Positions 45,060-58,272 of a DNA stretch of 64,000 nt are shown piece after piece. Below the pieces are notes generated by a model. The model was not told the DNA's origin and searched no databases. It saw nothing but the letters and a program-made list of their open reading frames with translations. Position 1 is the first letter of the stretch. Each line of letters starts with the position of its first letter. Location: the NCBI GenBank assembly GCA_030762175.1, contig CM060846.1, forward strand, positions 186,364,041 through 186,428,040, in the 5' to 3' direction. The position numbers were made by a program, and so were the translations under genes. The DNA is from Metallyticus violacea (lineage: Eukaryota; Arthropoda; Insecta; Mantodea; Metallyticidae).

Positions 45060-47095
45060 ACTTGCACCTATAGTTGATGCTCAATATTAGATATGTCCTG
45101 TGGATTATTTATATTTCCGTTTACATTTCAAATAAGAATATCATGTGTATGTCAGTGTCATTGATATAGTACTGTGTCTAATTTTGATTATTATAATCTA
45201 GCTGATTTTGGTAACATTATTAATGTTAATACTCATACAATTCTTAATAGTTTTGTTCACAGTGCATTCACTGAGTTCTTGAAGAGATTTAATTTATTCT
45301 TATAGCTTTTATAGATATTATATGAGGCCAGTGAACTTGCAATGACCAGTTAATTTCTAATTTCATTACTTTGGCAATTATTCAATATATTTCCATTGTA
45401 TACAATCTATATATTCCTATATTTTGTAAATGGTTCATACACATTAATGGAGTATTTTGAAATCAATAAAAATAATGCAATTATTCCTTATTAGCATTGG
45501 TATCTATTTAATACTCTTAGGTTTCACTTACTAGTAATAATTAACAATAATTAATTTCTTGACTGAATTAGTTCTGACAAGATATTAATTTTAAATTTAC
45601 AGTGTTGTAAATAAAATTTGTGGATACATTTTCTTTTAATCCTTCTGCAATGACATATTTTACTATATGAATATAATGCATGAAAATGTCAACTGACATA
45701 CTATAGCTGGTACAAATGTACAGATCAATATTCAAAATATATTTATTTACTTATTCAATGCTAGGCAAAATACAAAAGAAATAAATTTGTATATGTTCTG
45801 GCCTTAGCCACATCTCGTATAGACTATAATATTTCATAGAGCTATGTAATTATTAAGTTGATAAGCAGTGAACTATAAAATCACCAATATTCTTCCATTT
45901 TTCACTGGCCACTATTCTTGTCTTAAGGTGGCTAGAAGTCCAAAACACTGTCCATTCTTCAATAAAGGAAGCTGCACCTATGGCAGTCCAGAGGCAAATC
46001 TCTCCTAAAACTTCTCAATTCTCAAATGCCAAAATATAAATAATTATATACATTACAACCTCCATTTACTATCAAATTGCAGGATATCCTAGAAATACTC
46101 ATAAGTGACATTGTTGCAAAAAATATATTTGGCCCAGATTCTTCATTCCATTAGCTTTCTGTTAACTCTCCATGATTTCAATAATCACCACCAAAGAACA
46201 AGATGATTTAATAAGCTTGTACTCAATTTTAATAATTATTTTCCACTGTTGGCATTAATGTGCTTTCCATCCAATGTTTCTCATTTCTGTTATTCAAATT
46301 TCAAGCATGGCACTAAATATGGCTTCAAATGAACTTTTGATCACTGAAACTGTCTTTATATAAAAATAATGGATTTACAGTCATGTTATATTTTGATCCT
46401 TTAATAGAACTTTCATTTCATTTTAACAGGATATTAGTGTATAATGGTTCTTCATATTCTGAAAAATACTCCTAACTGTTGGATGCCTTTATAAGTACTT
46501 CTATCTCAACTTCAATGAATCTATTTATTTTTTTATGGTGCTAGCACTGAAACTGAGCACAAATCTATGACACCAAGGAGGATAAAAGGGATTTAATGTC
46601 AGGAAACAATTTATGCTGCAATAATAGGGAACAGGCTTATTGTTATAATGATATGCAATGGATTATTAATCATAACCAGTTTAGTATTATATGAAGTGAA
46701 AGTTGCAAGAATACATAATATAAACTGTTGCAATTATAATTCGTGTTGCATGTAGGAATAATACATTTTAAAGCTGCTTCATTAAGCTCTAATATATGTA
46801 CAAATCAATTACAACTTGAGACTATACTGTATAAATATATTTTTTTTAGATATAATATATAATGTAATAATATGCTTTGCAAGGTTAAAAATGGTTACTG
46901 AGTTTCATTTATTATGTAATTTTATATATTACATAAGTAGGAAGCAATATTTATTGTTATGTAGACCCAAATTGAAAAACAAGATTATGTCAGTGTGCGA
47001 ATTTTAATAAGTAAGATCCTATTTTAATAGCAGTGGGTTGATGTAATAGCAATTATGCTGCATTACCATTAGCTATTTAAGAATAATCATGTAGG
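45060..47095. other. ~2-kb AT-rich segment found only in copy B
   Basis: The left edge is where B leaves A (after gctagtatta, 45,050) and the right edge is where it joins C-like sequence (gcagagtgttcagataaata). No long frame, terminal repeat or target duplication was found. A 63-residue plus frame (46,816-47,007) has no recognisable domain. It may be ancestral sequence deleted elsewhere rather than an insertion. Confidence 0.45.
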
Positions 47096-47099
47096 TATT

Positions 47100-47320
47100 A
47101 TGACATTTTTCAAAAGAAATACCTGGGCAGAGTGTTCAGATAAATAAAATTCTATTAACTTAGTGCTAAATTCTGTTGTTCAATGATAGTTATGATGTTA
47201 TCAATAGCAGTTTTAGACTTATTGGCATATTGTGGTTAGTTCAGAAACAGCATAATTTAGATTAAATTTGCCTGCAAAATTTAAGGTATTACTCCTGCAA
47301 TTGTCATCTAAATAAATTAA
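47100..47320 (-). pseudogene. Old LINE endonuclease fragment (copy B)
   Basis: Minus-strand reading gives NTLNFAGKFNLNYAVSELTT and a later FYLSEH, parallel to 33,930-34,170. Both the D of GDFN and the D of SDH are lost. Confidence 0.4.
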
Positions 47321-47759
47321 TATTGTAAACACATATATTAATTGCGTTATACTGCCAGTTTAGTAGATGCTCTATTTCATAAGGGATATATTCATTTACA
47401 TACAAAATCAATAATTCTGTGGGAGGTCTGTCTAGCATTTCCCAAAAATATATTAATTTGACAATCACTGTTTCAAATAAAAATGTTAAAGAATGTAGTA
47501 AGTGGGCAATGTAGCTGCTTTAAAGATGTTCAGTATTTGAAAAGATTGCCTGATTTAGCAAACTAACGAATTTGGGGTTAGAAGCATTCACACATTCCTA
47601 TATGTATGTGATATTTATAACTATCATTTATAGTCTGATATTAAATCATTTAATGTCTTGTTTAAATATGAAGGTTCACAAATAAAATTTATTAAATAAT
47701 TTCAGTTTGGAAATAAAGAGATTAAAAATTTATTTCCAAGCCGGTAGTGTGGCGAATGT

Positions 47760-48024
47760 GATTTAAAAATGAATTGAGATTCATATAAATCATGATTTTT
47801 AAGAAAGGCAACAAGCTCAGAAAAGGATGAGAATTGTTACATCAACATTACTGAATTTTAAGTAATGAATAGATTTGTATATCTGCAGGTGAGTCTGAAG
47901 GATGGTGGAAGATGGAGTGACCATATAAAAAATGTATTGCCACTTGGTAAGAATATCATTAAAGATAATGAAAACATGTTATTGTAAAACACTATACACA
48001 TGTGGAAGTTTGTATGAATGAGAT
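47760..48024 (+). pseudogene. Old LINE ORF2 remnant, cut by a deletion junction (copy B)
   Basis: This corresponds to 34,590-34,860 in C (IMIFKKGNKLRKG-like reading). At 48,024 it is fused directly to the minisatellite sequence that in A begins at 14,687. Confidence 0.5.
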
Positions 48025-49010
48025 TAGGCAGGATAGGAAGCCAATGAAAAAAATCTCTATTTGCCAATATTGGGAATACAAAAGGTATTTTTTAAATATT
48101 TTTATATAGATAAAACTGGTAATCGAATATAATATTTATTTTTTATTCTCCTGAGGCAACAATAGGCTGTCAATTGTTTTATTTCTCTAATAAAGCCTCA
48201 AAAGTGATAAAAAAGTATCTTTTTCTCCTGACAGAATGATGGGCAGCAAACTACATTCTTTATCCAAGGCAACAGTAGGCAGCAGAGAGAAAAAAGCAAT
48301 TCCTGACAGAATAATTTGCAGTGATTTATTTTATATTTTTTCAAATGCAATTACAGGCTGAGAAAAAGTTATCCTGAGGAAATGTAAGCCAGCTATTTAT
48401 TCATTTTTTTTTAAAGGTGAAAATATTCAGCCAAAAATGTTTGCCTTCTTTGAGGTAATGTTGGGCATCCAGTCATACCATTATTGTACCTAAGTCAAAG
48501 ATATGCAAAAAATTATATATATGTTTTTCTCTCCTCAAGCAATTATGAGCAACATATTCCTTTCCAAGGCAAAGATAGGCAGCCGAGATTATCCTTTTTT
48601 TTCCTGAGGCAATGATTGTCAGTAAAAATGTTGTTCTTTATTTAAGGCAATTATACTCAGCTGAAAAAAGTTTTTCCTTTTATGATTATGAGAAGAATTT
48701 TTTTTTGTAAGGCAAGTATAAGCAGACATACATTTTTTTCTGATCAGGAAATGATGTGAAGTCAATTATTTTTTTTCTAAGGTTGGGTAAGTAGCTGAAT
48801 TGAACATTTTTTCCTCATAAGGCAATGATTATCAGCCAATTATTGTATTTATTATTTTCTGAGTCAAATGAAAACGGTCGAAAATCCCGAGGCAATGATG
48901 GGCAGAAGAAAATTTAATAATTTTTTTCTAAGGTAAATGTAGCAAACAGAAAAAATACTTTTCTCCTGAGCCAATGATGGGCAGACAATAACTGAATTGG
49001 TCATTTCAAA
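48025..49010. repeat. Degenerate minisatellite (copy B)
   Basis: This is collinear with 14,687-15,650 of A, including unit order (for example ctgacagaatgatgggcagc at 48,228). The first part of the array seen in A and C is missing. Confidence 0.85.
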
Positions 49011-49399
49011 AATTCATAAGCCACAGAAGTAAATTTTATAGGAGAAGGAATAAACCTCGCACAGTATAAAATATCTGCTTATTTATTCACATTTCAGTTC
49101 CTCTGGTTACATATAAAGTAATGTGCAGCAATATATTTTTCCATTTTAAAATTTATTGTTGGTACAAAAGTAAATATTAAAATTGAAGATTCAAGCGGTT
49201 TTTACAATGAACAGTATAACGGCAAATAAATGAGATCTATGGATTGAGAAATATGTTTTCACTATAAAACCAATTAAATGTGCCAGAATATATAATCACA
49301 TAGCACTGTTAATATATTATGCACATTTTGATCAATATTCTTACGCATCATATTAACAAACACAGCACAATAAACCACGTTGGACTTCTTACTTCGTCG

Positions 49400-49687
49400 T
49401 TTGATTTATTTACACACGCTCTTTAATATCTCATGTCATCAGCGCCCCAGTTAATGCAGGGCATGAAACGGCCGATAAATTTTGCTCACAGACCTCTTCT
49501 TTAATCATTGACGTTCTTTTTGTGCAGTAAATCTCCGATACTGGAACAATGGCTTTACTTTCCTCAGCGAAGGAAGCCATATTTTAACTTTTTACGCGCG
49601 CAAAAATCCATTGGCCCTCACCCGAATTGAACACACTATCTTTGCATATACAAGACAAGTATGCTTACCACTAGACAACCAGGACAG
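49400..49687 (-). mobile_element. tRNA-derived SINE, family 2 (B1)
   Basis: Counterpart of A1 (16,048-16,338), with the same decayed B-box region (cccgaattgaac). Confidence 0.75.
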
Positions 49688-49981
49688 ATGCGTTAGTCTT
49701 CGTGATTGTAATCTTCATCTGTTCCTCCCTAGCTACAACATTCTTGTAGTGGATTATAAAATACCAGGTGCTCAGGGGGATTTTACTTTTTCACCTTCAC
49801 TATACTTTCTAAATTTTCGTCTTGGATAGATATTCATTTTTTAGAATGAGCTAGCAGTGAGAAGCACTTGTTTCTTGTTGGAATTGTGATGGAGATGAAC
49901 CTGCTGTGTTCTCATCTTCCCAAGGTAATGTCCTTGATATACAAAAGTCATCCATTTAAAAGGAGAAAAAGAAGATTTATG

Positions 49982-50233
49982 TCACTTCAAAAATTTCCCA
50001 GTACTTGATGAGACAAAACTTTTTAAAATAGTAAGGACACCAGGGCTTAAAGTCCTATGTTGGGATATCATCAATGGTTTCCAATGAGAATTTGGTGGAT
50101 GCTTTTTAATCATAATGACATACTCTCCAGATACACACGTCCCATCACGCAGTCTCACAAGAGTAGTATGTGTACCCCGGATCACCTTGGTGCCAGTGAG
50201 GGTAACTGAAATGACCTTGAGGTTAAAGGTCAT
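49982..50233 (-). CDS. Unrecognised 83-residue ORF
   Basis: The frame starts MTFNLKVISVTLTGTKVIRG and includes LVRLRDGTCVSGEYVIMIKK. The matching region in A (16,670-16,930) is frameshifted and has stops, with only 64 residues open (16,540-16,734). It lies downstream of the GC-richer gene remnant on the same strand. It may be a chance frame. Confidence 0.25.
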   Translation of the reverse strand: MTFNLKVISVTLTGTKVIRGTHTTLVRLRDGTCVSGEYVIMIKKHPPNSHWKPLMISQHRTLSPGVLTILKSFVSSSTGKFLK

Positions 50234-50926
50234 GGTCAGTCCGTTACCTTAAGGTCATCGCTTGGCAATGAACTCGATGTTTTCGACTGACGTCGATAGT
50301 CTGGAAGTCGTTGTGCGACCCTCGGCACCGTGGATTATTTCGAACCCTGTCGCCGAACTCCGGCGGCGTTTTTTTATTTAATATACTTTGTAATTGTTGT
50401 TATATACATTGTAATTTAAGAACATAATGCACTAACAAAATGGTTAACTTGAATACATAATACATGAACAAATTTGTTACATACACATTTAATTATACAT
50501 TACTGCACTAACTTGAATACACCAGTGCAGGAATATAATGGTTACATACATATTTGATTATACAATACAATATTTTTTAGGTAAGCAATACCTGATACTA
50601 CAAATTTGACATATAGATATTTTTTAAAACTGATACTACAACATTTTTGTTTTGTTTTATATGAAATTAAACTGTTATACTTGTCAAATTACAAAATTGA
50701 AGTATAGCTATTTTAAAAACATTGTATTTATCTCACCAATTTATACCAACTTAAAGTACATGATTGGAGTCAGTTGTTTTTAAAATATATATTTTTGACC
50801 AGCAAAATGTTTAAACTACACCATTTTCTAGATTGGAGTATAGTTTTCTAAAAAAATTACATGTCCTTTTTAAATTTTACACCATTTTCTTTTAAAAATA
50901 CTGTTAGTATTTCAGTCAATGTTTAA

Positions 50927-51121
50927 TCATGTATATTTTAATTTCCGTTGTAACGATTTGACCTGCACACTCCCCGCATTTGGGTTGTCTTCAACGCCAT
51001 CGGTTTTTGAGCCTTCGTCGTCCTCAGACACCCGGTCTTTCAGCGAGAGCGTTCTGCACAAGTAGACCAGATGATATTCCTCTTCTTCTTTATCTTCGCG
51101 CACGTGCAAGACGCAGGCCAT
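50927..51121 (-). pseudogene. Acidic C-terminal piece of the GC-richer unknown gene (copy B)
   Basis: This 64-residue frame reads MACVLHVREDKEEEEYHLVY and SEDDEGSKTDGVEDNP. It lies directly after the main part (51,183-51,686) in the sense direction. In copy A the corresponding segment keeps REDKEEEE but ends at a stop after NERVY. It probably formed the end of the same protein. Confidence 0.4.
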
Positions 51122-51182
51122 GATGTTCGCATTGGCGTTCGTGAAATGCAGGACGTTGACCTACTGATCGAGAATATGACCA

Positions 51183-51686
51183 TCAATTCCATATGGAGAC
51201 GGTGAATATGACAACGTTTTTGCAGTGGAAATTTATCAGCGTCGCCCTAAACCTGACGTGCAACGCTGCGGGTTTAGAAGACCTTTTGTCGTCTCTCTTG
51301 AGGTTTATGTATGCACATTTATCTTGAAATTCTCGACTAACGATTTTCGTGGAGACGATCTGGAAGTGAATGTCGGGCCTGCCGGCAGCGATCTCCAACT
51401 TTATCCAGATATCGTTCCCTACGTCGCTCGTCTCCGTTACGGGCGTTATGATCGAGGTCGCGCTGGACTACGCAGTAGAAGAAGACGGTATTTTCCCGCA
51501 GGATTTCTCTGCATTGCCGTAGGGACATTGCACGTTTCCCCGGTAGCAATTGCCGCAAAAGCACTGAGTCAGCTTGTGCTTGCACTGGGAAGAGGGTACA
51601 GCTTCGGGGAGATGGCGGTGATGACGGCGAGGCATGTACTCCGCGCGCTGGAAGGAAAATGCGTGCCTTCTGTGAACGTTCGACAA
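51183..51686 (-). pseudogene. GC-richer gene remnant of unknown function (copy B)
   Basis: This is the counterpart of 17,802-18,284 but split by frameshifts. One frame (51,468-51,686) keeps CFCGNCYRGNVQCPYGNAEKSC in part, and another (51,183-51,398) keeps EIAAGRPDIHFQIVSTKIV and CAYINLK. High GC relative to surroundings is preserved in both copies. Confidence 0.45.
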
Positions 51687-51711
51687 AGGTTGCTTGCCAC
51701 CTTCGAAATTA

Positions 51712-51896
51712 CTAATTTATAGCTTCGAACATCTCCTGAGCAAGGTTGTCGAAACTCGTCGGCAGAAATAAACCTCTGCCGTCGATCTTTAACACCGTCT
51801 TTTTTCCAAACCTTGTTTGGACTGACTTAATTTCCTCGATGGGATAGCTTTTGCCTATTTCTAAGTTGCTTACCTTGATGGGCGCTGAATATCTCC

Positions 51897-51900
<4 letters not shown>
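51712..51900 (-). pseudogene. Small OB-like ORF remnant (copy B)
   Basis: This copy reads without frameshift from VGRYSAPIKVSNLEIGKSYP through EEIKSVQTRFGKKTVLKIDG to LFLPTSFDNLAQEMFEAIN. Its true start is lost, because the (TAC)n array is fused directly before VGRYS and the ETLNEL segment seen in A is missing. Confidence 0.5.

Positions 51901-51963
<63 letters not shown>
51898..51963. repeat. (TAC)n array (copy B)
   Basis: About 66 bp of pure ctactacta repeats ending in accaccaccg, roughly half the length of the A array and without its interruptions. Confidence 0.95.
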
Positions 51964-51964
<1 letters not shown>

Positions 51965-53449
51965 GCCGCAGCTGTAGTTCGTGTTGCCTTTCATGGATGA
52001 TAACGGACTCGTTATATGTACGTTGCTCCTACATTTGTATACGCTATCTATACTTGAATCAGCAGCTTGGTAACCGCATGATATTGCATAATTGTGAGTT
52101 CAGATTTTCGTTTAATCATAAGATGATTGTGTAAAAAGAAAATAAGGAATTGCGCGAGCATTGTGGACAAGGAATCTTATTCCTAAAAGCATTTTTTTTT
52201 TTTTTTGTTTTTTTGCTCAATTTGTTTTTCCTGGAAATAATTTAGAAGGCTATTGTGCAAAAAAATATTTTGTAATAATCCTGAGACGTGGCACACGTAA
52301 TGTGTACTGTGTAATCGGAATATGACCTGTTTTCAGGATTTTCAGACGTATTCTTTAGGTAAGTACGGGTGCAGTAATGAGATTATTTACTTGGCTACAT
52401 TTCTTGCTTCGATTATGAAAGTATAAAAACCAAGAGGATATAGCTTATTCAAGTTTTCCCATTCTCTTTACATTAAAGATATAATGATACAGGTATTTTC
52501 TTGATGCTGCTTAAGAACAATATTAGGAGTGCAAAAAAGTGTTTGACATCTAGTTCTAACCCTTCGTTTAATTTTACGTTCCATTTTACTTTTTTCCCGT
52601 CATATTATTGCTATTTACTTTTAGTGCGGAATCAATATTGGCAATGCAAGTTATAAACGATTTGCAGTCTTTAAATTGTATAGGTTAATACCTTGGTGTA
52701 TACCGAATATACCTATTGATACGGAGTTCGTAAGGCCTTTCTCAAGACAACCCCACCAAGAGAAATTTATTTTCAGCATAGTTCAAATAAAACTCTACAT
52801 TTCTGATACCGAAGATCGCGTATGGTTGGAATTGTTCGACGTAGCGGCTTCCATTTTTTTTTTTTTTGTAAAAACGAAAAATGTTATATTAAAAATACGA
52901 ACCCGATGTGCTCGTTTTTTAACTAAATTGTTGATTTTACATGATACTTGTACATATCTCAGGTGTTCCGTAATCACGATGATGCTGATGTGAAGATGAC
53001 TTCGGCTTATATACTCAATGGAGTGCATTCTAGAACTGTTTAATAACGTATCCGTCGTAATAGTGCATTTGTGGTAATGTGAAACAAGGACGGTAAAAGT
53101 AACATTTTTAATATTTACCTTTTATCGGTTTATAGGACTGAAGTTCGTTGTTACATGTTACTTTACAAAAGCATACATTACTGTAAACATTTTAATGAGA
53201 TTGTCATTATACTTAAATTCGGATATTTTAATTTGGAATAATATATGTCTTTAGGTGAATTACAACAAAGATGCACCATGTAAAAAGTTAAGTAATGACC
53301 ATAGGTAGCACTACCTGAATTCTATAATCTGCGACAGTACAGTTCCAACTTTTACCACAGTGATTATTTCGATGTCGTAAGAACAAAGATGAATGTGGAG
53401 GTAAACCAAAACTGTCAATGCTCTCCCACTTCCGATTTGGATATGAATT
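51964..53449. other. Duplicated region without recognised gene (copy B)
   Basis: Matches 18,675-20,142. It includes a T-rich tract at 52,193-52,213. The minus frame at 52,795-53,028 is discussed under the A counterpart. Confidence 0.4.
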
Positions 53450-53752
53450 TGGGATTTATTTATTTGGTTTATTTATAGACGCTGTTTAACATCTCAGGTC
53501 ATCACCGTCCCATTCAATTCATGACGTGAAGCGGCCGACAAATTTTGCTCAGAGGCCTCTTCTCTCAGGTTTGAGTTTCTCTTATTGTGCCCAAAATTTA
53601 CGACACGGGACACACGCTTTACTTCCCTTCCGAAGGCAGCCATACTTACAATTTTTGCGCCCATAAAATCCATAGATCCTGGCCGGGTTCGAACTCACGA
53701 CCTTGGGTTCAGGAAGCAAGTATGGTTATCACTACACCACCAGGACCAACGA
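53450..53752 (-). mobile_element. tRNA-derived SINE, family 2 (B2)
   Basis: Counterpart of A2 (20,143-20,440). On the minus strand it keeps a B box in gtcgtgagttcgaacccggc and an A box in ggtcctggtggtgtagtgat. Confidence 0.85.
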
Positions 53753-53929
53753 TTTGCAACTATGTTAATAGGCAAAGTGAAGGTATGTAAGCGTAACGGA
53801 ATTTGGTCGCAGGCAAGTACTGCAATAAAATGTTGTCGGGTGCAGGAATTATTTTCTAAAAATCCATGTATTTGTTCCCGTTCATGATATAAACTCTGAT
53901 CTATTTGGATCATTTTCTAATTTACAATG

Positions 53930-54590
53930 AAGATACCAGCATGCGCACACTTTCCGTCAGTGGTTTCCTAAACCTACGTTAACTGAAACGTTTCCGTGAC
54001 GTAATCCTGAAACATATATTTCGATAGCACTCATGTCTGCTGTTAAATCTTGAACTAATACTGTGTAACCAATTCCGTAATTTTCTTTGGAAATTGAATG
54101 CCCACCATCTTCAGGATGTATTCTTAACCCGTCCTGAAGCGTTTGAAAACATTGTAAATTTTTTATTTCTAAAAGCAGGAGTTAGTAGTAGCGAAGGAAT
54201 TGGCTGGCCGGTAAAGTATATTTGAAAGCAATTCATGTCAAAATATTGAAAATTATATGGATTTTTTTCGTAATTGCCGCTATACGCTTTATCTGTTACA
54301 ATAAGTACTGTTATTCGCAGAGGAACTTTACCTACAAGAATATCGTTAAACGTTTCGCTTTGAGTATCTTTAGGAATGTTGAAAGCCTATAAATCTATGT
54401 CTATCAGTGATACCTTGCATTATTTTTTTGTTGATGCGTCTTCGTGTGCTAGTAAAACGGTAGGTGAAGGGTAAATGCGTTTGAGATAAAATTCGGCACA
54501 AGTTATATCAGTTCTACCCTTTAGTGGTGCTTTACCAATTAAATGGAACTCAGAACCCTTTATTACTTTGACTTTTTTCTCAGTATCCCA
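53930..54590 (-). pseudogene. Maverick/Polinton-type capsid-protein remnant (copy B)
   Basis: This is the counterpart of 20,611-21,290. PEDGGHSISKENYGIGYTVL and QDLTADMSAIEIYVSG-like sequence are readable on the minus strand near 54,000-54,120, and the ITVLIVTDKAYSGNYEK-like middle near 54,260-54,320. It is more broken than copy A, with extra frameshifts. The two copies carry mostly different lesions, showing decay continued after duplication. Confidence 0.7.
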
Positions 54591-55035
54591 ACCTTATAAT
54601 TTAAAATTTAAACTTAGCGACCATTAAGAGCGTGCTGAATACATGTATCTTGCGCCTTTTCTATCCAGCTTAGCCAAATAAGAGCCAAGCGTGATATACT
54701 TCTAGGCCAGACTATATCCTCCGTGCGGTATTATTGAAAAAGTATTTTCATGCATAAAGTGCATATTCTGTGCACATTCATGCAAGGATTAGCTTAGATT
54801 ACACACTCTCTAAAAGGATGGATTCCGTGTTCTATCAAAAACCCCTTTCGGAATTTTGAAACGCCGAAACATAAAACTTGCACTTAAAATGTACAGTATT
54901 AAACAATTTATTTTTGCATGTCAAACACGTAATTATAAGAATTATTTCAGCGTGCCCCTTTTCAAAACATCTTCGTTTCTCTAACGACATTTTTTAGCAC
55001 AATAATACTTTATTTCTGGCATTTGTCCCACATAG

Positions 55036-55332
55036 CTAGGCATTATATACTGTGCTAAAGAACCTAAGCATTCCTCCAATTAAAATGTTTTGAAAAGTTG
55101 GAAATTGCAAATGGTATGAAATTTGAAGTATCCAAAAAGTCACAGATCTATGCATTATTCTATAATTTTTGGCCCGTTCATTATTAGTTTCCATTTCCAT
55201 CATCATGTATTTTAGCATAATTTGACCATCATAAGACGTTAAATTATTTGCAATCACAGTGATGTCCTTGATATTCAAGAGTGGTATATCAATATATTTA
55301 AACAATTCCCAAACAGGTTGATTTTTAAACAC
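55036..55332 (-). pseudogene. Unknown small ORF, C-terminal part (copy B)
   Basis: Counterpart of 21,861-22,166. The first Met codon and reading frame of A are lost. From MFKNQPVWELFKYIDIPLLN and NLTSYDGQIMLKYMMMEME the frame is open and runs past the A stop. Confidence 0.3.
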
Positions 55333-55816
55333 CCATATCTTTACACCCCAATTACTACGTGTTTGTATAATTTCACAAATAGCAATACAGCTATTGCACG
55401 CTTGATAAAGTATGCACAGGTAAGGTTCATGTTCGAACGTCAGGTTCTGCTAACTGTAAGGTATTTCTTGAGTATATTCAAAATGTATGAACAAAAAGGG
55501 AAAGGCTTTGCTCAGTTGTGAGCTATTATATGATCTTTCAAACAAAAATTAATTTATTTCTACATATTTATTACACGTAGTGCAGTGTTTCTGCGCATAC
55601 GTGAGTAGTATGGCTTGCTTTATATTCCATCCCCTATTTAGGGGGTTTGAAAAATTCACCTCTATGACTACCGTTATTTTGATTATTATCCGTATTTGAA
55701 GGTCAAATGAGAGGCCCTAAAACTCCCGTACCCACCCCGGCCCAGGCCTCCGCCCCGACCTCAGCCCCCCAGTTCACCTCTGTCCAACCCCTTCTGGCAG
55801 CCGACAGGACTTTTTA

Positions 55817-56080
55817 TTTAATTGAAATAAAATGAAATAGAATAAAAATTTACATATTGGTAAACTTTCTAAATGCTAAATTTTGTATACACATTAATTT
55901 TAAAGCTTTATTTGTTGGTAAGCATTCCCCCTTAATACCATTATATTATGTTATTTAACTAAATATAGTTGAAATAAATTAAATATAATGAAAATCTACT
56001 TATTGGTAAAAATGTATTTTGGTAAATTTTGTTTATAAATTAATTTTAAAAAATATAATATTTGATAAGCATTTGCTTTA
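55817..56080. repeat. Two tandem ~135-bp units (copy B)
   Basis: Same arrangement as 22,484-22,745, with the second unit starting near 55,955. Confidence 0.65.
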
Positions 56081-56226
56081 ATATTAAATCGGCAAGAGTT
56101 TTTCTGATAGGCGCAGATATATTATAACCAGTTTTTTAAGGCAAGGTTAGCGTTGGCAACGCGGAAAATTAGTGCATCATTAAGATTGGTCCTTGCAGAG
56201 GTGCTCTGCCAAATTCGGTAAATGAT

Positions 56227-56430
56227 TTAGAGGATTGTGACATAATAATGGGAAAGCACAACTCTCCTTTGTTTCACTCCACCAATTTCCACTTGAGCCT
56301 CGTAGTTTCCTGTTTTGTAGAGCCCCAAGCTAATGTATCTGGAGAGATGACTGTTCAGAAAGTAGGTTCGGTGATGCAATACAGGTTCTGAATTGGAGAT
56401 GGACACTGGACGTCGACGGAACATCCTCAT
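56227..56430 (-). pseudogene. Unknown minus-strand ORF, truncated (copy B)
   Basis: Counterpart of 23,173-23,472, starting MRMFRRRPVSISNSEPVLHH. About 580 bp present in A (22,850-23,200 and more) is reduced here, so the C-terminal part is gone. Confidence 0.3.
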
Positions 56431-57321
56431 CTGCTTATCTCTAGCTTACCGATCGCTTCACCAAATGTTCATTCACTTGGTCTTTTACCACAGTTCGCAA
56501 AAAGGTGTATTAGTAAGTACATCACTGCCAGGAGATAGTAATCAACGTATTACAAACTGCGATATTTGTGATTATAACCCTAACGGCACCATACTGATGA
56601 GCAAAGTTGCTCTCAAATTAAATACCGACTAACACTGACTGGGCACTTGAAGTGAACTGAGCTGAATGTCTGAAATGAATGCTCGAACTAATTTGACTGC
56701 CTTCACTGCGGTAACTGCTTGACTTCCGTGGCTTTCAATCTTCTATGATTTTAATACATGTTCCGGTTGATCGGTCGCCCCACGCATTCGGTCTCTCAGA
56801 TTGAAACTATAGCGATGCTATTATTTGTTTTCTACATGCTCCATAGGTTGAATAGCAATCACGTGGTTCGCGATATTTCCTTTTAGGCGGATGTTTTCGC
56901 GCAATTTTTTCCCTTGGTAAGGGTGGTGTATTTCCGCGATGGAGTCCTTGACCTTTATTTTTTCTTGAATCCCCATTTATGTCCCTTTTATTCAAAAAAT
57001 ATACCGTCATCTTCTTTGTCGGAGTTGCGTGTTGTCTCTTCCCAAGAAAGACAATTTCAAGGTTCCTTCGGACGACTTATCTCACCCTCCTTAAATTCAC
57101 CTAATGTAAGACGTCCATGGTCGTAAAACCCAACGTTTAGAATTTTTGGCATAACATACATTGCTTATATAGAACAACCGTTTCTCCTCTGAATCTAAAA
57201 TATATCTGGGCAATTTTGGTTATAATAATAATTTATTAATAGAGTTGGGATTACTTATGGTTCTAGAAGCAAGGAAAACCTACTTCTGATCATGTCTGCG
57301 TATCATGTCTGCGTATCATTA

Positions 57322-57604
57322 TTATTTGTTTGTTTATTCATGAACGCTCTTTAACATCTCAGGTAAACAGCGTCCCATTGAATTTAGGCGGTGAAACGAA
57401 TACCAAATTTTGTTCAGAGGTCTCCTTTTTTTCAGGCTTGAGGTTCTTTATCGTGCCATAAATGCCCGGCATACTTCCCTTCAGAAAGAAGTCATACCTA
57501 GGATTTTTATGTCCAAAAAGTTACATCGGTCCTGGCCGGGATAAAACCCGACATCTTCGGTTTAGGAGGCAAGTATGGTAACCACTGCACCACCAGGATT
57601 GACG
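57322..57604 (-). mobile_element. tRNA-derived SINE, family 2 (B3)
   Basis: Counterpart of A3 (24,412-24,690), with the A box in the complement of gtatggtaaccactgcacca. Confidence 0.75.
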
Positions 57605-58272
57605 CTGCATATCGCATTCTGGGCTGAAATATGTTACTAAAGGTACAATTGCTCCATTATATGTAAAACTTTATCATAAAGCGGCGGCATGATTAGTGAT
57701 AAGCATGGCGAACGTTTCCATTAGGCAATGGCAACAATAGGGAAAAGCTACCAGGAAAAGTGACACACTGCCATTATATGTGACTATTGTCATAATGGCA
57801 CACAATGCAAAGTCAAATTCAAAAGTGGGCGTGGAACCAAATATGTGTGTATTATGTACACATTACCCAATTATGTCACAAAATTTTCCACATCTGCCAT
57901 AAACCTTAGCCAACTGCATTTCAATTGGTATATGGTTCTGCAACTGGAAATGTATAACACATGGTAATTACTATGGATAAAATTTCACGACCTAAAACTC
58001 GCCATAATATACACAAAAATATGATGTTATGAATTAAAATGTAAAAAATATGCTCAATAGCAAAAAAATTAACATTTTTAAATGAGGTAAATCTTTTATT
58101 GCAAAATAAACTAGTAGGTGTGTATATGATAATAACCTGTTTACTTAAGAATAAAATGAACACGAGAAGCTATACTGTGGATTTTATTATTATAATTTTA
58201 CTAAATGAATTAGAAAATAGTAAACAATTTTTTTTCACTTGCTCCGTTTTGCTTCATTTTATGAGGTCCGTG

